64,000 bases of DNA from Alnus glutinosa (Eukaryota > Streptophyta > Magnoliopsida > Fagales > Betulaceae): the NCBI RefSeq assembly GCF_958979055.1, contig NC_084893.1:27607487-27671486 (forward strand). The letters are read 5' to 3'. The position numbers and the translations under genes are program-made. The stretch's first letter is position 1. The number at the start of each line of letters is the position of its first letter. Below, piece by piece: positions 26,201 through 38,149 of this stretch. Under the pieces are notes generated by a model, which worked only from the letters and a program-made list of their open reading frames with translations, had not been told where the DNA came from and made no database searches.

Positions 26201-28139
26201 TCCACTGAGAATGCAACTAAAAACCAGGAATACAAATAAGAAACTCAGAAAGGAAAAGAGATCAATAACTGGAAGTGACAAAAGTCGGATATGAAGTTAC
26301 CATCAAACTTCTTTACGTTAAGAGCTTCAAAAGAGGATTCCAATGTTGACAGTGGGGATACCTGCACAACCACTTGCCTGAGTTTGCAATTGCAGCCTAA
26401 TCCACTAATGCCATCTATTCTTAAACCATACCTTTCTCTCGGGCTCTTTCCTAGAATGACTCCTCTCCTGCCCATCAACAACATTGTCATCATCTACAAT
26501 AGCTTGTCACCAAAGCACTATATTAGGGAACTGAGCAAAGTGCATAAGTATCTCTCTATGCAACAAAATACTCAAAATTAGGCTATAATATTGCACGTTA
26601 TGGTAGTAATACATGTATTACATATATAGAAGTTATGTTAGTGATACATGTATTACATTATAGCAATGTGTGTACACATGTATGTGCATATCTAACAACC
26701 ATGCACTTTAGCCACGCCTCACGAGAGCCTTTCGAAGCACAAAGGTCTATCTAAGGCATCAGCCTTTTCAAGCCATAAAAATAGTGTAGAGTAAAGCTTG
26801 CGAAAAGAAAATTCTTTAGGTTCTAATGTCTATCCTAGACAAATCCAAGCCATATTGTTCTAGTAGTTCTTGCCTCTTTGGCATGAATCATTAACGTAAT
26901 AACTAATAATTAAGCAAGCATTCAAATATCTGCCCTACATTCATTCGTGAAGATAAAACAAAATTTACGAACCAACAGCAGCTCCAACTACCATAAATTA
27001 TGCATTGAAAGACATAGATTATAGTGACATGCTACTGCTAATCACACTGTGAGGGATTTAAGCACAAATTTTCCATTTAGTTTGGCAATACCTAAATCAC
27101 CAATCTTAACAACCGAGCTACCTTTACACGGCTACAAATGACCTCTATTACTCCATACATGGGTTCACAATGTGAAAGCAAATAGAACCGAACCATAACC
27201 GGAAAGTAATCATAGTCCTCAACCAGAGAGTAACAGCCAAACCTTGTTCACCTTCTATACCGGCTCGGTTGATTCCACCCAAGACCTTATACGCCTCCGA
27301 GTGGACCGCATCCACCCTCACCGAGTAAATTTTCACCCCTGCCTCCAATGTGCGGCTTGCCTACAATGTCAAAATCAAATAACAGCAATTACAAAGACAT
27401 AAACACAAACAACACCTACCAATCAATTTCTCACAAAAGTGGTTCCAACCTTTTGAAAATTAGTCGCCATGTTGTTTTCGGCTTCAACCTTGATAATCTC
27501 GCTAAGATGATCTATGAGCTTCAGCTCCCAAGTATTCGTCTGATTTATTTTCTACATTGCACAAAATGACGGCGACCACAATTTAGTGAGAATGAATGGT
27601 TTAGCCAAATCTTTGCACACTGCACAGTAGAGAATTAGAGAGAGAGTGTTTGTGTGCGTGTGAGAAATTGGTTACAAATTTGTTTGGTTGCCGAGAAAAC
27701 AGAAGAATAGCAAAGAAAAACAAAATAAGTCTTACTTATTTTATTGTTTTTGCTTTCAAAAAATGACAAGCTAATCACTAACAAATCAACAACAATATAA
27801 CATGATGAAGCAAATTACTCTAAATAAGCAACAGCGAAAGAGAATGTGTGTTGTGTGCGTACGGACATTTTCGCTGGCAAGCTTGATGCAATTGTGGAAC
27901 AAGTCGATAATCTGGTCTTTGCTAAGACAAGGATCGGGAGGAGGCGAGGGAGCAGTTGTGGTGGCGGCTATGCGGCGATTGGCGGCAGCGCGTGCGGCTC
28001 GTGCCTGCGCGCGTTCGAATTGGTCGTCGTTGGAGCTGAGGAAGAAGGGGCTGGTCGGTGACCGGAGACGGTTGGCCGCCACTGGAGACCTCTGCATCGG
28101 TGCCACTGATGGCTTGGGGCTCACCGGTTCTTCTGCCAT
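22028..28139 (-). CDS. CAPH: Condensin complex subunit 2 (CAP-H, kleisin)
   Basis: Thirteen exons, all GT-AG and in phase: 27867-28139, 27450-27551, 27243-27360, 26432-26493, 26301-26361, 26016-26216, 25610-25884, 25132-25276, 24785-25041, 24325-24355, 23636-23781, 22855-22965 and 22028-22252. They encode 668 residues, the usual plant CAP-H length. CAP-H is the kleisin of condensin I; it bridges the SMC2 and SMC4 heads and compacts chromosomes at mitosis and meiosis. Family blocks seen are NTWELKLIDHLSEIIKVEAE and YSVRVDAVHSEAYKVLGG (N-terminal SMC-binding part), VSPLSTLESSFEALNVKKFD, FSVDPLYHQTSAQFDEGGAK with GLLLNNLGVYGGCRVLFDS, a WAGPDHWKFR block, and a C-terminal winged-helix exon ending with HLCFICLLHLANEHGLSIQD. 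The 70-base intron between exons 4 and 5 and the 31-base exon 10 are unusually short. The start is the ATG at 28139. Expression is expected in dividing cells. Confidence 0.93.
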
Positions 28140-28552
28140 CAATGAGAGAGAGTATTTTTTCTGAGGAGGGAAATTTTAAAAAAGAACACCGTTCCAATTT
28201 CCAAAGAGACAAAAGCGGTTACTTTCCTGAGAAGCTGAGACACACAAACGGATGTCAAAAATGTTTTATTCATCACACCAGTAACACATTTTGCTACCCA
28301 AACCATCACACTTCGTTAACGTTATAAGGTTTAATAGTTTTTGGATTTTTAATAAGAGATGATCCAATAGTTAATAACTACTACCGCATCAACAAAGTAC
28401 GATAGTAATGTGTATAGAATTATTCCTAACTCACAAAAATAAAAATAAAAATTATTCCTTATAAAATAATTCTAAAAAATTGAGTGGAAAAGAAAGGGAT
28501 GAAACCACGTCGTATAGAGAATAGACTCACAATAACAAGTGGTGTGGTATCG

Positions 28553-28722
28553 GAGTAATGCTACACACACTCTTTACTCTCATACTTTTTGACGTGACTT
28601 TTAAAATTATTATTACATAAAAATTTAATAATAATCCATTTCAAATTCAATGATAATTTTAAAAGACATGTCATTGAGCGTAGAAATGGAAGTGTATGAG
28701 TGAAAGTTTGTGTAGCATTTAT
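28553..28722. repeat. MITE, family copy B
   Basis: The ends gtaatgctacacacactc and tttgtgtagcattta are inverted repeats. The core tgacttttaaaattattatt and its partner aatgataattttaaaagaca face each other as in the copies at 12479, 29231, 49590 and 55931. Non-coding. Confidence 0.6.
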
Positions 28723-29230
28723 CTTCTTCACAATATAATCACATTATGTTTATGTGGCATAGATTAATAGCTCTTGAATTGATCATTGCTTTATATATAT
28801 ACAAGAGCTACTATTAGCCCACTCCACATCAATATAATGTGATTATGATTATCAATTGTCTTTCGCCAATTTAAAGGACTATAAAATTTTGGGATTCCCT
28901 TTAAGAAGTTTTGGCCGCTAAAAATATCAAATTTCTAAAAAATTATATGTTGGTTAAAGTTTGTGAAGGTATTTTATTATTTTTAATTTAAAAAAAAAAA
29001 ATTATGATCCGATACAAAGATGAAAATATTTTTTGTATTTTAAATTATTTATTAATGTATTTACCTTGAGAACATAAAATAAAACCGTTAACAAACATGA
29101 CAGATCCCCTTTTAATTCAAGCTTCAAAATATTAATTTATTAGAAGTTTTTGTTCGGCTGCCACTAGGAACAAAAAAGTTGAAAAACCACAACTACTAAA
29201 AGGGGTGGGTCTTTTCCACTAACAATTTGG

Positions 29231-29404
29231 ATTACTAATTCTAGATGTCCTACCAATATTTCTCTTGTATTCCTCTAATAATGATGTGACTTTTAAAATT
29301 ACAATTTAATCAAAATTCAACAATAATCAATCACAAGTCTAATAGTAATTTTAAAAGCCACATCATTATTAGAGTGACATATATATAACATCTAAAATTA
29401 CTCT
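29231..29404. repeat. MITE, family copy C
   Basis: Inverted ends attctagatgtcctacc and acatctaaaattact surround arms ctaataatgatgtgactttt and aaaagccacatcattattag. The internal ttacaatttaatcaaaattc is the family hallmark. It abuts a LINE relic at 29405. Confidence 0.6.
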
Positions 29405-29580
29405 AATTTGGATAGAAAGGGGAGGAGGGGAGACGGGAATGCGGCGGCCCATTTTGCAGCATAGTGAGTGCAGAAATTGGCACTTCTGTTAACTTCATGA
29501 CTTCTCGTAAAGAATATACCGAGATTAGAGAATATATTCTCCATTCTTGAATGATGAGAGGGTTTTGTAGAGCCATAATA
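29405..29580 (-). mobile_element. LINE RNase H relic
   Basis: Read on the minus strand, ALQNPLIIQEWRIYSLIS and, in another frame, VNRSANFCTHYAAKWAA + AFPSPLLPFLSKLE followed by a stop correspond to the last segments of the LINE RNase H at 17688-18507 (ALQNPLITKDWRIAATIS and VNRSVNFCVHHVAKWAA). It is short, frameshifted and has no poly(A) tail of its own on this side, so only the C-terminal part is preserved. It is in opposite orientation to the first copy and probably from the same element lineage. Confidence 0.7.
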
Positions 29581-30028
29581 ATAATGAGGGAATAAAACAG
29601 GAAATTGATGAAGAAAAATTTTCTACCAATAACACCTTTGGATAACACTTTTTTCATTTTCCTTTAGTTCTCTTTTCAAAATAAAAACATTAACAAAAAA
29701 AAAAAAAAAAAAAAAAACTCAAGCAAAACACTCAGAATTACTTTTATCTTTATCTTTATGTTACATTAGAACACTTTTTCAAACAAAAAAACAAAGCACT
29801 CTAAAAAGCATTAGCAAACAGAGCCAATTATACTTGGCATTTAACCAAGCGTATAAGACTAGTATGCAAACATTAAATTAAGACCCTGAACATGACCAAT
29901 TACAGTGAATAGATTCACAATGGTGTGAAACTTTTCTTCTTCGGAGTCCAATTCTTTGTGCAGGTGCTACGAGATTCACTGTCGACTGGTAAGGCCCAAA
30001 AGCATTGCTATTCACTACATTATATCCC

Positions 30029-33000
30029 CTAACGGGAACTTCTCATTAGGAACGCCACCATAATTCCCAACATGCCACCTGCAACAACCTGCAGCATACA
30101 AACAGAACAAATATTCATTTAAAGTACTCTTTTTTTATATACAAGTAAAATATACATTTAAAGTCATATTGTAAGTAAGGAAAAATTGCAAACTTGGTCC
30201 ATGAGATTTGACCCTTTGGTGAATAGTTCCGGGTTTAAAAAGTGATAAATCAGTCCCTATACTATGCAGATGTTCATCTGCGTCAGGGTCAAACAAAACA
30301 AAACAAAAGAGGAAGTGGCCCTTGAAGGTGGTTCAACCAACTCCTCTGGCCTAGGGGTGTACAAGCGGGCTGGTTATTAACCACTAATAACCGCAACCGT
30401 ATAACCACTTAGGACAATTGCGGTTAGCAGTTTTAAAGGTAGGCGGTTAGCTGTTATTAATTGCCTACCTTTATATATATAATATATATTCAATATAAGT
30501 AAAATGTATATATTATTTTCATGTGGTTCTCACTGCTTCTCTACGGTTTTCAATGAGGATATTTGTTTCTTTGGTGTGGGTTGATCTTGGGCAGTTATAA
30601 AGTTGTGAATTCTTCTGAACATGACTAATTTTGCTACATGGTTAGTTAATTTTATGGTTTTTTATGTTGAATTTATCCCAAAAACGAATTATCCTAGGTA
30701 CTTGTGGAGTCGAATTTAGTGGACGAAACATTTTAGGTCTTTTGGTGAGTGTTGTGAGTTTTGTGTGAAAAGAATAGGAAATGGGATTTTGTTGTGAAGT
30801 TGGTGAGTGGTCTGTGGAGATAGTGCGAAAACAGAGGATGAGAGAGAGAAAAGATGAGGAAAAGTTGATAAGTCTTATGTTTCCTAGACTTCATGTAAAT
30901 CAACAAAGAAAGAAAGGAGGGCCTAGAGCACCTCCAAGGAACAAAATGGCTCTTTATGAACCTCAAAGTCTTCTGCTTCATCGTTTATATAGTAATTCAT
31001 AGCCGTCAAAAAGATAATAGGTAGTCGGGCAGAGGAACAAGTATAATGTTACTGCTTAAACATTATGCCCAAGTCAAAATACAACTTTCTGGATCTCATG
31101 GATTGTCCAAGCTAGGCTATATTTATTATTGTTCATACTTAAGTCCATGGATTCTAATGTTTCAAACACTAAAATAGGCCCAAAACAGTCCAAAAGAGGA
31201 CCTTAGAAGAGGCCCAATACACTAAAAAAATGCCCAAAAGGTCCATTACTTGACAGGTGGTTAGCGGTTGTGGTTTGGCCTTCAATAACCGCCAGTTAAC
31301 AGGGCGAATGCAATTACTTAAAAGTGATAACCGCCTAAGGCGATTGCAATATCGATTAAGAAGAAATAACCGCAACTGCTTGTACATTCCTACTCTAGCC
31401 AATATGGGGTGGCCCGTGGCCGACTACCCACAACACCCTTTTCTTTTTTAATACTTTTTTTAAGGATAAATGTGCAATTTCATAATGACCTCGACGGAAA
31501 AATGGAAGGAATTTGTACAGAGAAATATATTTATTACATAGGCATGCCACAAGGAGTGATATTTCCTTTTTAAACCTTAAAGGAACTATTTGTCGAAGGG
31601 TCAAACTCCATGGATCAATTTTTCAATTTTTCCTATTAAGTAACACTTTTCAATCATGTAGTTGACATTAGACGATAGCAATAACTTTGCCTGTACAAAT
31701 GTAAACCAAATAAGAGCAACAGACCTGAAGTGGAGTATGACCGAGTGAATCTCGTAGAGGCCTAACATTAGAGACAGGATGTTCAGGAGGTAGCTCGCAC
31801 ACAATTTGATTTAATAACTGCAATGAGCCACACATTTAATAAATTAGGAAAGCACCATCATAGATGCCATGACAGTGCCATCTGGTGTCATGACACAAAC
31901 CAAAAGAAATAGGGCATATAGAGCTACTTGATAACCATAAAGATGTTTATGTAATTGAATAGTCTCTCAAAAAAAATATATACCAAATATTCATATATAT
32001 ATATATATATATATACCAAATTCCCCGTTATTTTTGCTAATACAATAGGGACCATATGAAAGTAACACAGAAGTCATAGCAATAAATGATCTTACTTCAG
32101 CTTGGCGACCAGCATGAAGTCTTACTCCAGAAGCATCATACATTACCTGCAAGGAACCATTAACATGAATCCAAGCAGCCAAACCCATGTAAGTTTATGG
32201 ACGGTGATAATAAAAATACGATAGAAACTAAAACAAGAAATGATGTCATGCAAATGCTTCAGATGAACATATTAACCACAAATTCCAGTCCAGGAAGTCC
32301 AAGCGATAGTTAATAAATATTCTTGAAAAGTAATAAACAACCATATTTTTTTTTATAAGTAAGCAATAAACAACCATTACATTATATATGAGGGTTGACA
32401 TCACAAAATACTCATTGGTGATGCCTAAATGATCTATTTCTCTTATGCAAGTAAAAGCAACAATCCCACGGTCATCACACTCAACATAGTACTATAAATA
32501 AATCCTTTCATGAAATTACACAATAGATACTCCATAAATAAACCCTTTCCTAAAAAGGGCCCCTTCTCTAGCCTGGCACATGAATTTTTTATTTTAAAGG
32601 GGAGGTAAAGTGAAATCAGGATTCAAACTCAAATTTTAAATAAAAGATAAAATAAATTAAAATTTCAAACTCATGACCACTTATTTTGATACCATGATAA
32701 ATTATCATTAATTCCAAAAGTTTAAACTGATAAAAAATACTAAATTTAATCAATTAATCAATATTCAATCAGAGATGTCGATAAGTTCCAATTCAAAGTT
32801 GAGAAAACATAACATTATCTTAGGTTGCGTTTATTTCAATGTAAAATACTTTGAGGGAAAATATTTTTGATCAAAAATATTTTTTTTTCCATTGTTTGAT
32901 TGAAACCTCAAAAATAGTATTGAAAATGCTTTCCGTAATTTGGTTGATATGAAAATATTTTCCCACTACAACTGGAAACCAATCGGAAACCAAAACGCCA

Positions 33001-34341
33001 AGAATTGATAAAAAAAAATAAATAAAAAAAAAAAAAAAACACCCAACAAAAATCCACTGACAAGGGAGGATGGATTGCGACTAGGGAATAGGAGTTTTCT
33101 TACAGGGAGGCAGGGGGAGGGACAGATCGACTACGAAAGGGCAAAGAGGATGGTGAGCAACAAGCAGAATAGGGTGACACCAGGAAGAGGGGCAGTTGGG
33201 TTCCTCCTTGGGGATGGGGGTGGTCATATGAGGAGGAGGGATGGGGAAGGGGATGGCGGGCAAGAAATAGAGGGGAGTGAAGCCAGTTGGGGGGGGCAGC
33301 TGGATTCCTCCCAGGAAAGTGGGGCAAGGGAGAGAGGAGGAGATAAGTTCCAAAAAATAATGCTCACGCCTCTTGAGAGGCATTAACCATTTTTCCCTTA
33401 TAGTGGCAAATTTGTTGTTCACTCGAAAATCGTTTTCTTTTCACTAGTATTTTTCACTCGCACCAAAAAATGAAAAAACATTTTTTTGGAAAACGTTTTA
33501 TGCCAAAACAACCGTAGCATTACTTTTCATCTACAAGGGCAAAGATTAAAGTAATAAGCACAAGCAAGCATGCCTAAAAAAAAGAATGAACAAGACCTGG
33601 TGAACAAGTACATACAACACATGCCAAGACCACTGCAACAGCAAATGCAGGTCCTCCAGTTCCTTCTTGCAAGCCAATAGCAACCGCAAGAGCTGTCACG
33701 GTTGCTGAATGCGATGATGGCATTCCACCTGACCCAAGCATCCTTTTAGAATCCCATCTCTTCTCCTTGAACCTGCACGTCTAGGAGTAGAGTATATATT
33801 GAAAAATTAAAGCAAAAACTTACAAACTTAATACATGAACTTCAGAACAAACGTGAAGGAAACCAATTCTCAGTGAGACCCCAATTTTCACTAAAATTCA
33901 TCGATAATCTTGCAAAATTGAGGTTGTCCATCGATAACCACTTCTCAGGGCTACATGTAGAATTTTTTAAACAACTTTTTAAAAACTTTAAATAGGGATA
34001 GAATGAAAATAAGTTTGAAACTCCGACCACTGCTCTGATAATATGATAAATTACTGCTTATAATGATCATAACAAATGGTAAATTTAATCACTTTGCCCA
34101 TGTCTAACAATAATTAACACCCACCAAACCCACCAACAATGCAACATACAAGAGTCAAAACTCTGAGAGAGAGAGAGAGAGAGAGACGGTATTACCAGGT
34201 GGTGAAGAGCTTGAGGAACTGAGCGAGAGCAAAGGAGAGGAAAGCAGAGAGGAGAGGGAGGTTGGAGGGAATGATGGACGGATCGGACGACGCCGATCGG
34301 AACCTCGATGACGCATCAGCGGCCGTCATCACTTCGTCCAT
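30029..34341 (-). CDS. DUF212 small membrane protein (acid phosphatase/vanadium haloperoxidase-related)
   Basis: Five exons, 34196-34341, 33616-33772, 32096-32146, 31725-31817 and 30029-30088, splice in phase to 168 residues. The protein has the full DUF212 pattern: [20 protein letters not shown], then [20 protein letters not shown] near residues 62-81, [37 protein letters not shown] + [11 protein letters not shown], and a final [17 protein letters not shown]. Hydrophobic stretches at about 32-48, 72-100 and 148-165 suggest a membrane protein. The PSSHS motif resembles the histidine motif of PAP2 phosphatases, which is why the family carries that label, but the other PAP2 motifs are not evident and enzyme activity is unproven. 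Introns 2 and 4 are enlarged by transposon insertions. Confidence 0.9.
30180..31630. repeat. MITE split by a hAT insertion
   Basis: The left half (30180-30351) contains aaaaattgcaaacttggtcc, atgagatttgaccctttg and gaatagttcc. The right half (31401-31630) carries the inverted counterparts aggaactatttgtcgaaggg, tcaaactccatgga and tcaatttttcaatttttcc. The two halves are ends of one inverted-repeat element, separated by the 1041-bp hAT-like element at 30352-31392. The whole nest sits in intron 4 of the DUF212 gene. Confidence 0.65.
30352..31392. mobile_element. hAT-like non-autonomous element with 8-bp target duplication
   Basis: The left end taggggtgtacaagcggg matches the reverse complement of the right end (ctgcttgtacattccta). 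The flanking octamers are ctctggcc (30344-30351) and ctctagcc (31393-31400), seven of eight identical, the duplication length expected for hAT elements. Subterminal regions are full of aaccgc/gcggtta motifs on both sides (30375-30470 and 31258-31380). There is no hAT transposase; a 73-codon open frame inside (30781-31002) resembles nothing. It interrupts an older MITE within a DUF212 intron. Confidence 0.75.
32823..33519. mobile_element. inverted-repeat transposon in DUF212 intron 2
   Basis: The left end (ttgcgtttatttcaatgtaa with aaaatactttgagggaaaat) and the right end (aaaacgttttatgccaaaac with aaccgta) are imperfect inverted repeats with T-rich ends. The middle (33060-33385) is strikingly purine-rich, unlike its surroundings, and open in both strands only because of this bias. 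Superfamily not determined; possibly a Mutator-like or other DNA element. Confidence 0.45.
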
Positions 34342-34624
34342 TTCAGAGAGAAAAACAGACAGAGATGGAGAGTTGGAGACAAGTGGGAAAGAGGGTCTCG
34401 ATCTATTGGTAATGGTGTAGTCGCGTCATTGTGTCGCCAAGTGAGAAACGACTGCCTTTCTTTCTTTTTTCTCTTTTTCTTTTTGTATGAAAGTGGGAAA
34501 ATTGATTAGTATTGTATTTCTTTACTCCATCATATAATAAGCTTTCAATTCTTTTCGTTTGGCCCGCTCCATTTATTTTGAAATTTTGAGGCGTTTGCAG
34601 ATATTAAAATATTAAAAATTTGTT

Positions 34625-34774
34625 TTCGAAAAGATAGCTCAATCGATTGAGGCTCACGCTTTATGAAGCGGAGGTCACTAGTTCGAATCTCTCATCCTCA
34701 TCCTCTTACATAGTTACATGGACATGTCCAAAATAAAAAAAAATAAAAAAAAAATAAAAAAAAAATAAAAAAAT
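34625..34774 (+). mobile_element. tRNA-derived SINE
   Basis: The head contains a pol III A-box-like gatagctcaatcgattgagg and, 31 bases on, a B-box-like ggtcactagttcgaatctc, the spacing of a tRNA gene. The full tRNA fold is not kept. A tail of repeated aaaaaaaaat units at 34735-34774 follows. This is the structure of plant SINEs, which depend on LINE enzymes for movement. Confidence 0.65.
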
Positions 34775-35309
34775 TATTTTTATTTATTTAGTTTTTTTTT
34801 CCACCTTTTGGGACCCAAATTTATTATATACAATTTTTTAAAAATATTTACTTTTCAATTGATAATGTTGATAATTCATTTGTTTTTCTTTTTTGACTTT
34901 CACGATCCTAGTTAAGATTTTTTTTAATTTTAAGTTCGAAAATTTTCTTTTTAGAAAATCAATTGTAGCAAGTATTGTCAATAAAATTTCGTAAGTGATG
35001 CAAGCATTTATAAAATAATTTAGTATGTCGAGTCTTTTCTTCTACTTATAAAATTTCTTTTAATAATTTTAGTTATGAAAAGGTTATAAATATATAATTA
35101 ATTGTAAAGGTAATAATGCTAATGTACTTGAGTTTGATCTTCTCTACTTGCATTCCAATGATGTAAAAACAGAATAAAAAGCATTATCATGGACAAAATT
35201 GTATAGATGCTCTTGAATGCGTTGTACTTTTCATTTCTTTTGTTATTTAAGGTTGAGAATTTTTTACATGTATTATACGTGATCAAAAGTTAATTTGGTC
35301 ATTTTTTGC

Positions 35310-35481
35310 AGGGGCAGAACTAGAGTTTAGGATTTGGGAAGACCAAATTTTAAAAAAAAAAAAATGAATTGAGAGGGCCAAAACTAAAAAAAATAAAAAT
35401 AAAAAGTAGGGGTAAAATTTTTATTTTTTTATTTTTTTTAGAAAAACCCCATGCCCCCAAAGCCAGGGTAGCTTTGCCCCT
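35310..35481. repeat. inverted-repeat element (ggggc-agctc ends), copy 1
   Basis: It starts ggggcagaactagagtttag and ends with ccagggtagctttgcccc. The AT-rich centre has repeated aaaaaataaaaat, followed by ggggtaaaatttttat. The copy at 54893-55049 has gggggtggagctaacatttg and caaatttagctccgcccc ends with the same centre, so both belong to one MITE-like family. Confidence 0.5.
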
Positions 35482-36269
35482 GATTTTTTGTGTTGTAGCA
35501 AACTAAAGAATATAAATAGTAATTATATTCCAATATACTTAAACCTTTAGATTATGTTTGAAAAAATAAATAAATAAATCAAATAAATAATTGACAATAT
35601 TACATCAATAAAATAAAATAAAAATATAATATATAACATTAGTCATTGAGTTACAAAAAAATATATATTATATACCATAGTTTTTTCTCGTCTTATAGAT
35701 GTAACACTATTACTTGTACTGCCGAACGTCCCAAACCCATCCCCCAACCGCCCCAAGACAAGAAAAACACTTGTCCCACGAGGAAAGCTTGTCTCGAAGC
35801 AAATAATTTACAGGCAATGTTTTGGAATAATTAATTGACCAAGCTTTAAAAAAATTATCGCGATGGATTTTATTTTTTTTCTTCTTGCCGGTAGATTTTC
35901 AAGTTTCAAACCAAGCCTTCAAAAACACCTTGTATAGTGTAGGTCGAGAGCTCGAAACTCCACTTGTACAATATACTCTCTCGGGGTCACCTAGAATCCA
36001 ACATTTTGCTTTGTTATCTCTCCTATCATTTTCTTTGGGATACAAAAACGCCATTCTCAACTTACACCTGTTATCTCTTATTATGTTAGAGTTTTCCCTA
36101 ACTTTATTTACTTTTTTTTGGAGACCCTGTCTTTCTAGTATCAATCATTTTTTATCAAACTTTTCAAAGCTAGATTTGTGTTTCTCCACTAGATCTAGCT
36201 CAACACGAGCCACTCCATCGTGTTCCCTTTCGTTTTCTGCCTCAACTCCACTAGTTGAACCTTAGTCGA

Positions 36270-36900
36270 ACCTCCACGCACCGAAGCGTATATTGCACAT
36301 GCCATCGAGTAAATCTTACTCACTGACTCGTGGAGGCTACGTTTCTCCTCCCCGCCTTCACCTGTTGCTGTTCGCTGCTGTTTGTGGTGGCCCTCGATCT
36401 GCTGACCTCTACTACCGTCGTTGGTTAGTCATGCGCCGGTGATTGTCAGCCCACGGCTTTACATGGTGGCACCTTCCAATCAACCTCCACTCCATCACGC
36501 CTCGTCTTTGGCCTTCTTGCTCCTCCTCGTCACACCTTGGGCTAACAGCCCATCCACCGTGGCTTGCTGTTGTTGGTTTTTCAGTGTTTTTTTTTTTGTA
36601 TTCTTTTTGGTTGTCCATGGGCTATTTCTCACTTGTTGTTTTATCCCATGGAAGAGACTCTTGTTCTTAGAGTGTTTTACTTCTTGACAGTACATAGGCG
36701 CTGTTCTATATTCTGTAGTGTTTTCACCTCCTCAAGTTCTCAACCACCTTTAGGTTGTTATATGTTTAGCCTAGCAGTTGTTTGGGTTGGATGGAAGGCT
36801 CTCTCAAGTGTCATGCCCCTTCCTTCCCTCATTTTGGTGCCTATACCGCTTTATACGGCTCATTCTTTGACTTTTGCTTAAAGTATAGACGACATGGTTT
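36270..36900 (+). repeat. dispersed C/T-rich repeat, second copy
   Basis: This is the counterpart of 20400-21240 (shared aagcgt...acatgc...agta.atc.tactc phrases near 36285-36325). It is richer in G+C than its surroundings and contains several overlapping open frames of no recognised family, ending at a poly-T tract at 36899-36918. Confidence 0.35.
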
Positions 36901-36919
36901 TTTTTTTTTTTTTTTTTTG

Positions 36920-37514
36920 TAAATGTCTTATAAATCCCGGAGTCGAAACGTCATTTGAATTCGATCCCTCACTTTTTGATAGCAAGTATTTGGTACTTAA
37001 CTTTTTCACGAATTTAAAACAGGCCTTTCTTTTATTTTTTCATCCATTTTTCTAACCACCATTAGTGCCACGCCAGCATTTTCGCCACATCAGCATAAAA
37101 TAATATTATTTTATTTAATTATCAATTTAAAAACTTAAAATATTATTTTTTTTTTTTTTTAAAAAAACAGTAAAGGATTTGGGTGGCTGCCACTTAGGGT
37201 CGTATGGCCACCCCCAGGGACAGGGGGTAGCCGCACAGCCACCCCCCAATGGCCAAGGGTGGTCGCGTGACCACCCCCAGGGCCTAGGATGGCCATTGGG
37301 CCACCCCTAGATTTGGATCTAGGTTTTAGAGTTGGCCCAAAGCCCACCCCCATACCCTAGGGGTGGCCGCGCGACCACCCCATAGGCCGGGGTAGCCGCA
37401 CGGCCACCCCCCAGTGGCCTAGGGTGGCCTTCGGGCCAACCCTAAATCCATCTAGGGGTGGCTGCGCGGCCCTAAGTGGCAGCCACCCCAAATCCTTTAT
37501 TGTTTTTTTTTTTT

Positions 37515-37562
<48 letters not shown>

Positions 37563-37773
37563 TTTAAATTGATAATTAAATAAAATAATATTATTTTATG
37601 TTGATGTGGCGAAAATGCTGACATGGCACTAACGGTGATTAGAAAAATGGATGAAAAAATGACGGAATGTCTTATTTTAAATTCACGAAAAAGTTAAGCA
37701 TCGAATACTTACTTTCAAAAGTGAGGGATCGAATTCAAATGGCACTCCGACTCTAAAATTTATTAGACATTTA
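36920..37773. mobile_element. foldback element with about 240-bp inverted repeats
   Basis: The left end (taaatgtcttataaatcccg ... tttgaattcgatccctcact ... cagcattttcgccacatcag) reappears in reverse complement at the right end (agtgagggatcgaattcaaa ... gatgtggcgaaaatgctgac ... ttagacattta). The inverted match continues inward through aaaggatttgggtggctgcc to a GC-rich centre made of ggtggccgcgcggccacccc-like units. The whole 854-bp element could fold into one long hairpin. It has no coding capacity. A clear target duplication was not identified because of the flanking poly-T. Confidence 0.75.
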
Positions 37774-38149
37774 TCTTCTTCTTTTTTCTTTTTTCTTTTT
37801 TTTTAACGGATCTTCTTATTTTTTTACCTCTTTGAGGTCAATAAAACACTCATTTCCTTTTCTTTTCTTTTTTTCTTTTTTTTTTCTTTTTTTTTTTATT
37901 TATTGTTACTGTTTTAGCGTTGTTTATTTAGTTTAGGTATGCTGTTAGGAATCCCACCCGTGTTGAACTTTGTTAACCCTTGGATATTGTATGCATGAGT
38001 TGATTTTACAAAAAAAAAAAAAAGAATCCAACATTATACCATAATTACTTTACTATATGTGTGTAAAATTGGAGATCGCTCGTACCCAAAACTTAGTCAG
38101 GGTTCCTTGGGGTGAAGCTATATGACAAAAAAAAAATTAAAAATCTACA

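Larger units (their letters stand above)
34342..36269. other. DUF212 upstream region and intergenic repeats
   Basis: The promoter side of the DUF212 gene is followed by a SINE (34625), AT-rich DNA and an inverted-repeat element (35310). Frames at 35646-35834 and 35885-36265 are not supported by any family match. Confidence 0.35.

Noticed and set aside
28000-28327. Plus-strand open frames opposite CAP-H exon 1
   Set aside because: Shadow frames of a GC-rich coding exon on the other strand.
33075-33422. Long overlapping open frames on both strands
   Set aside because: They result from strong purine bias inside a transposon; Gly/Pro-rich low-complexity peptides without a family.
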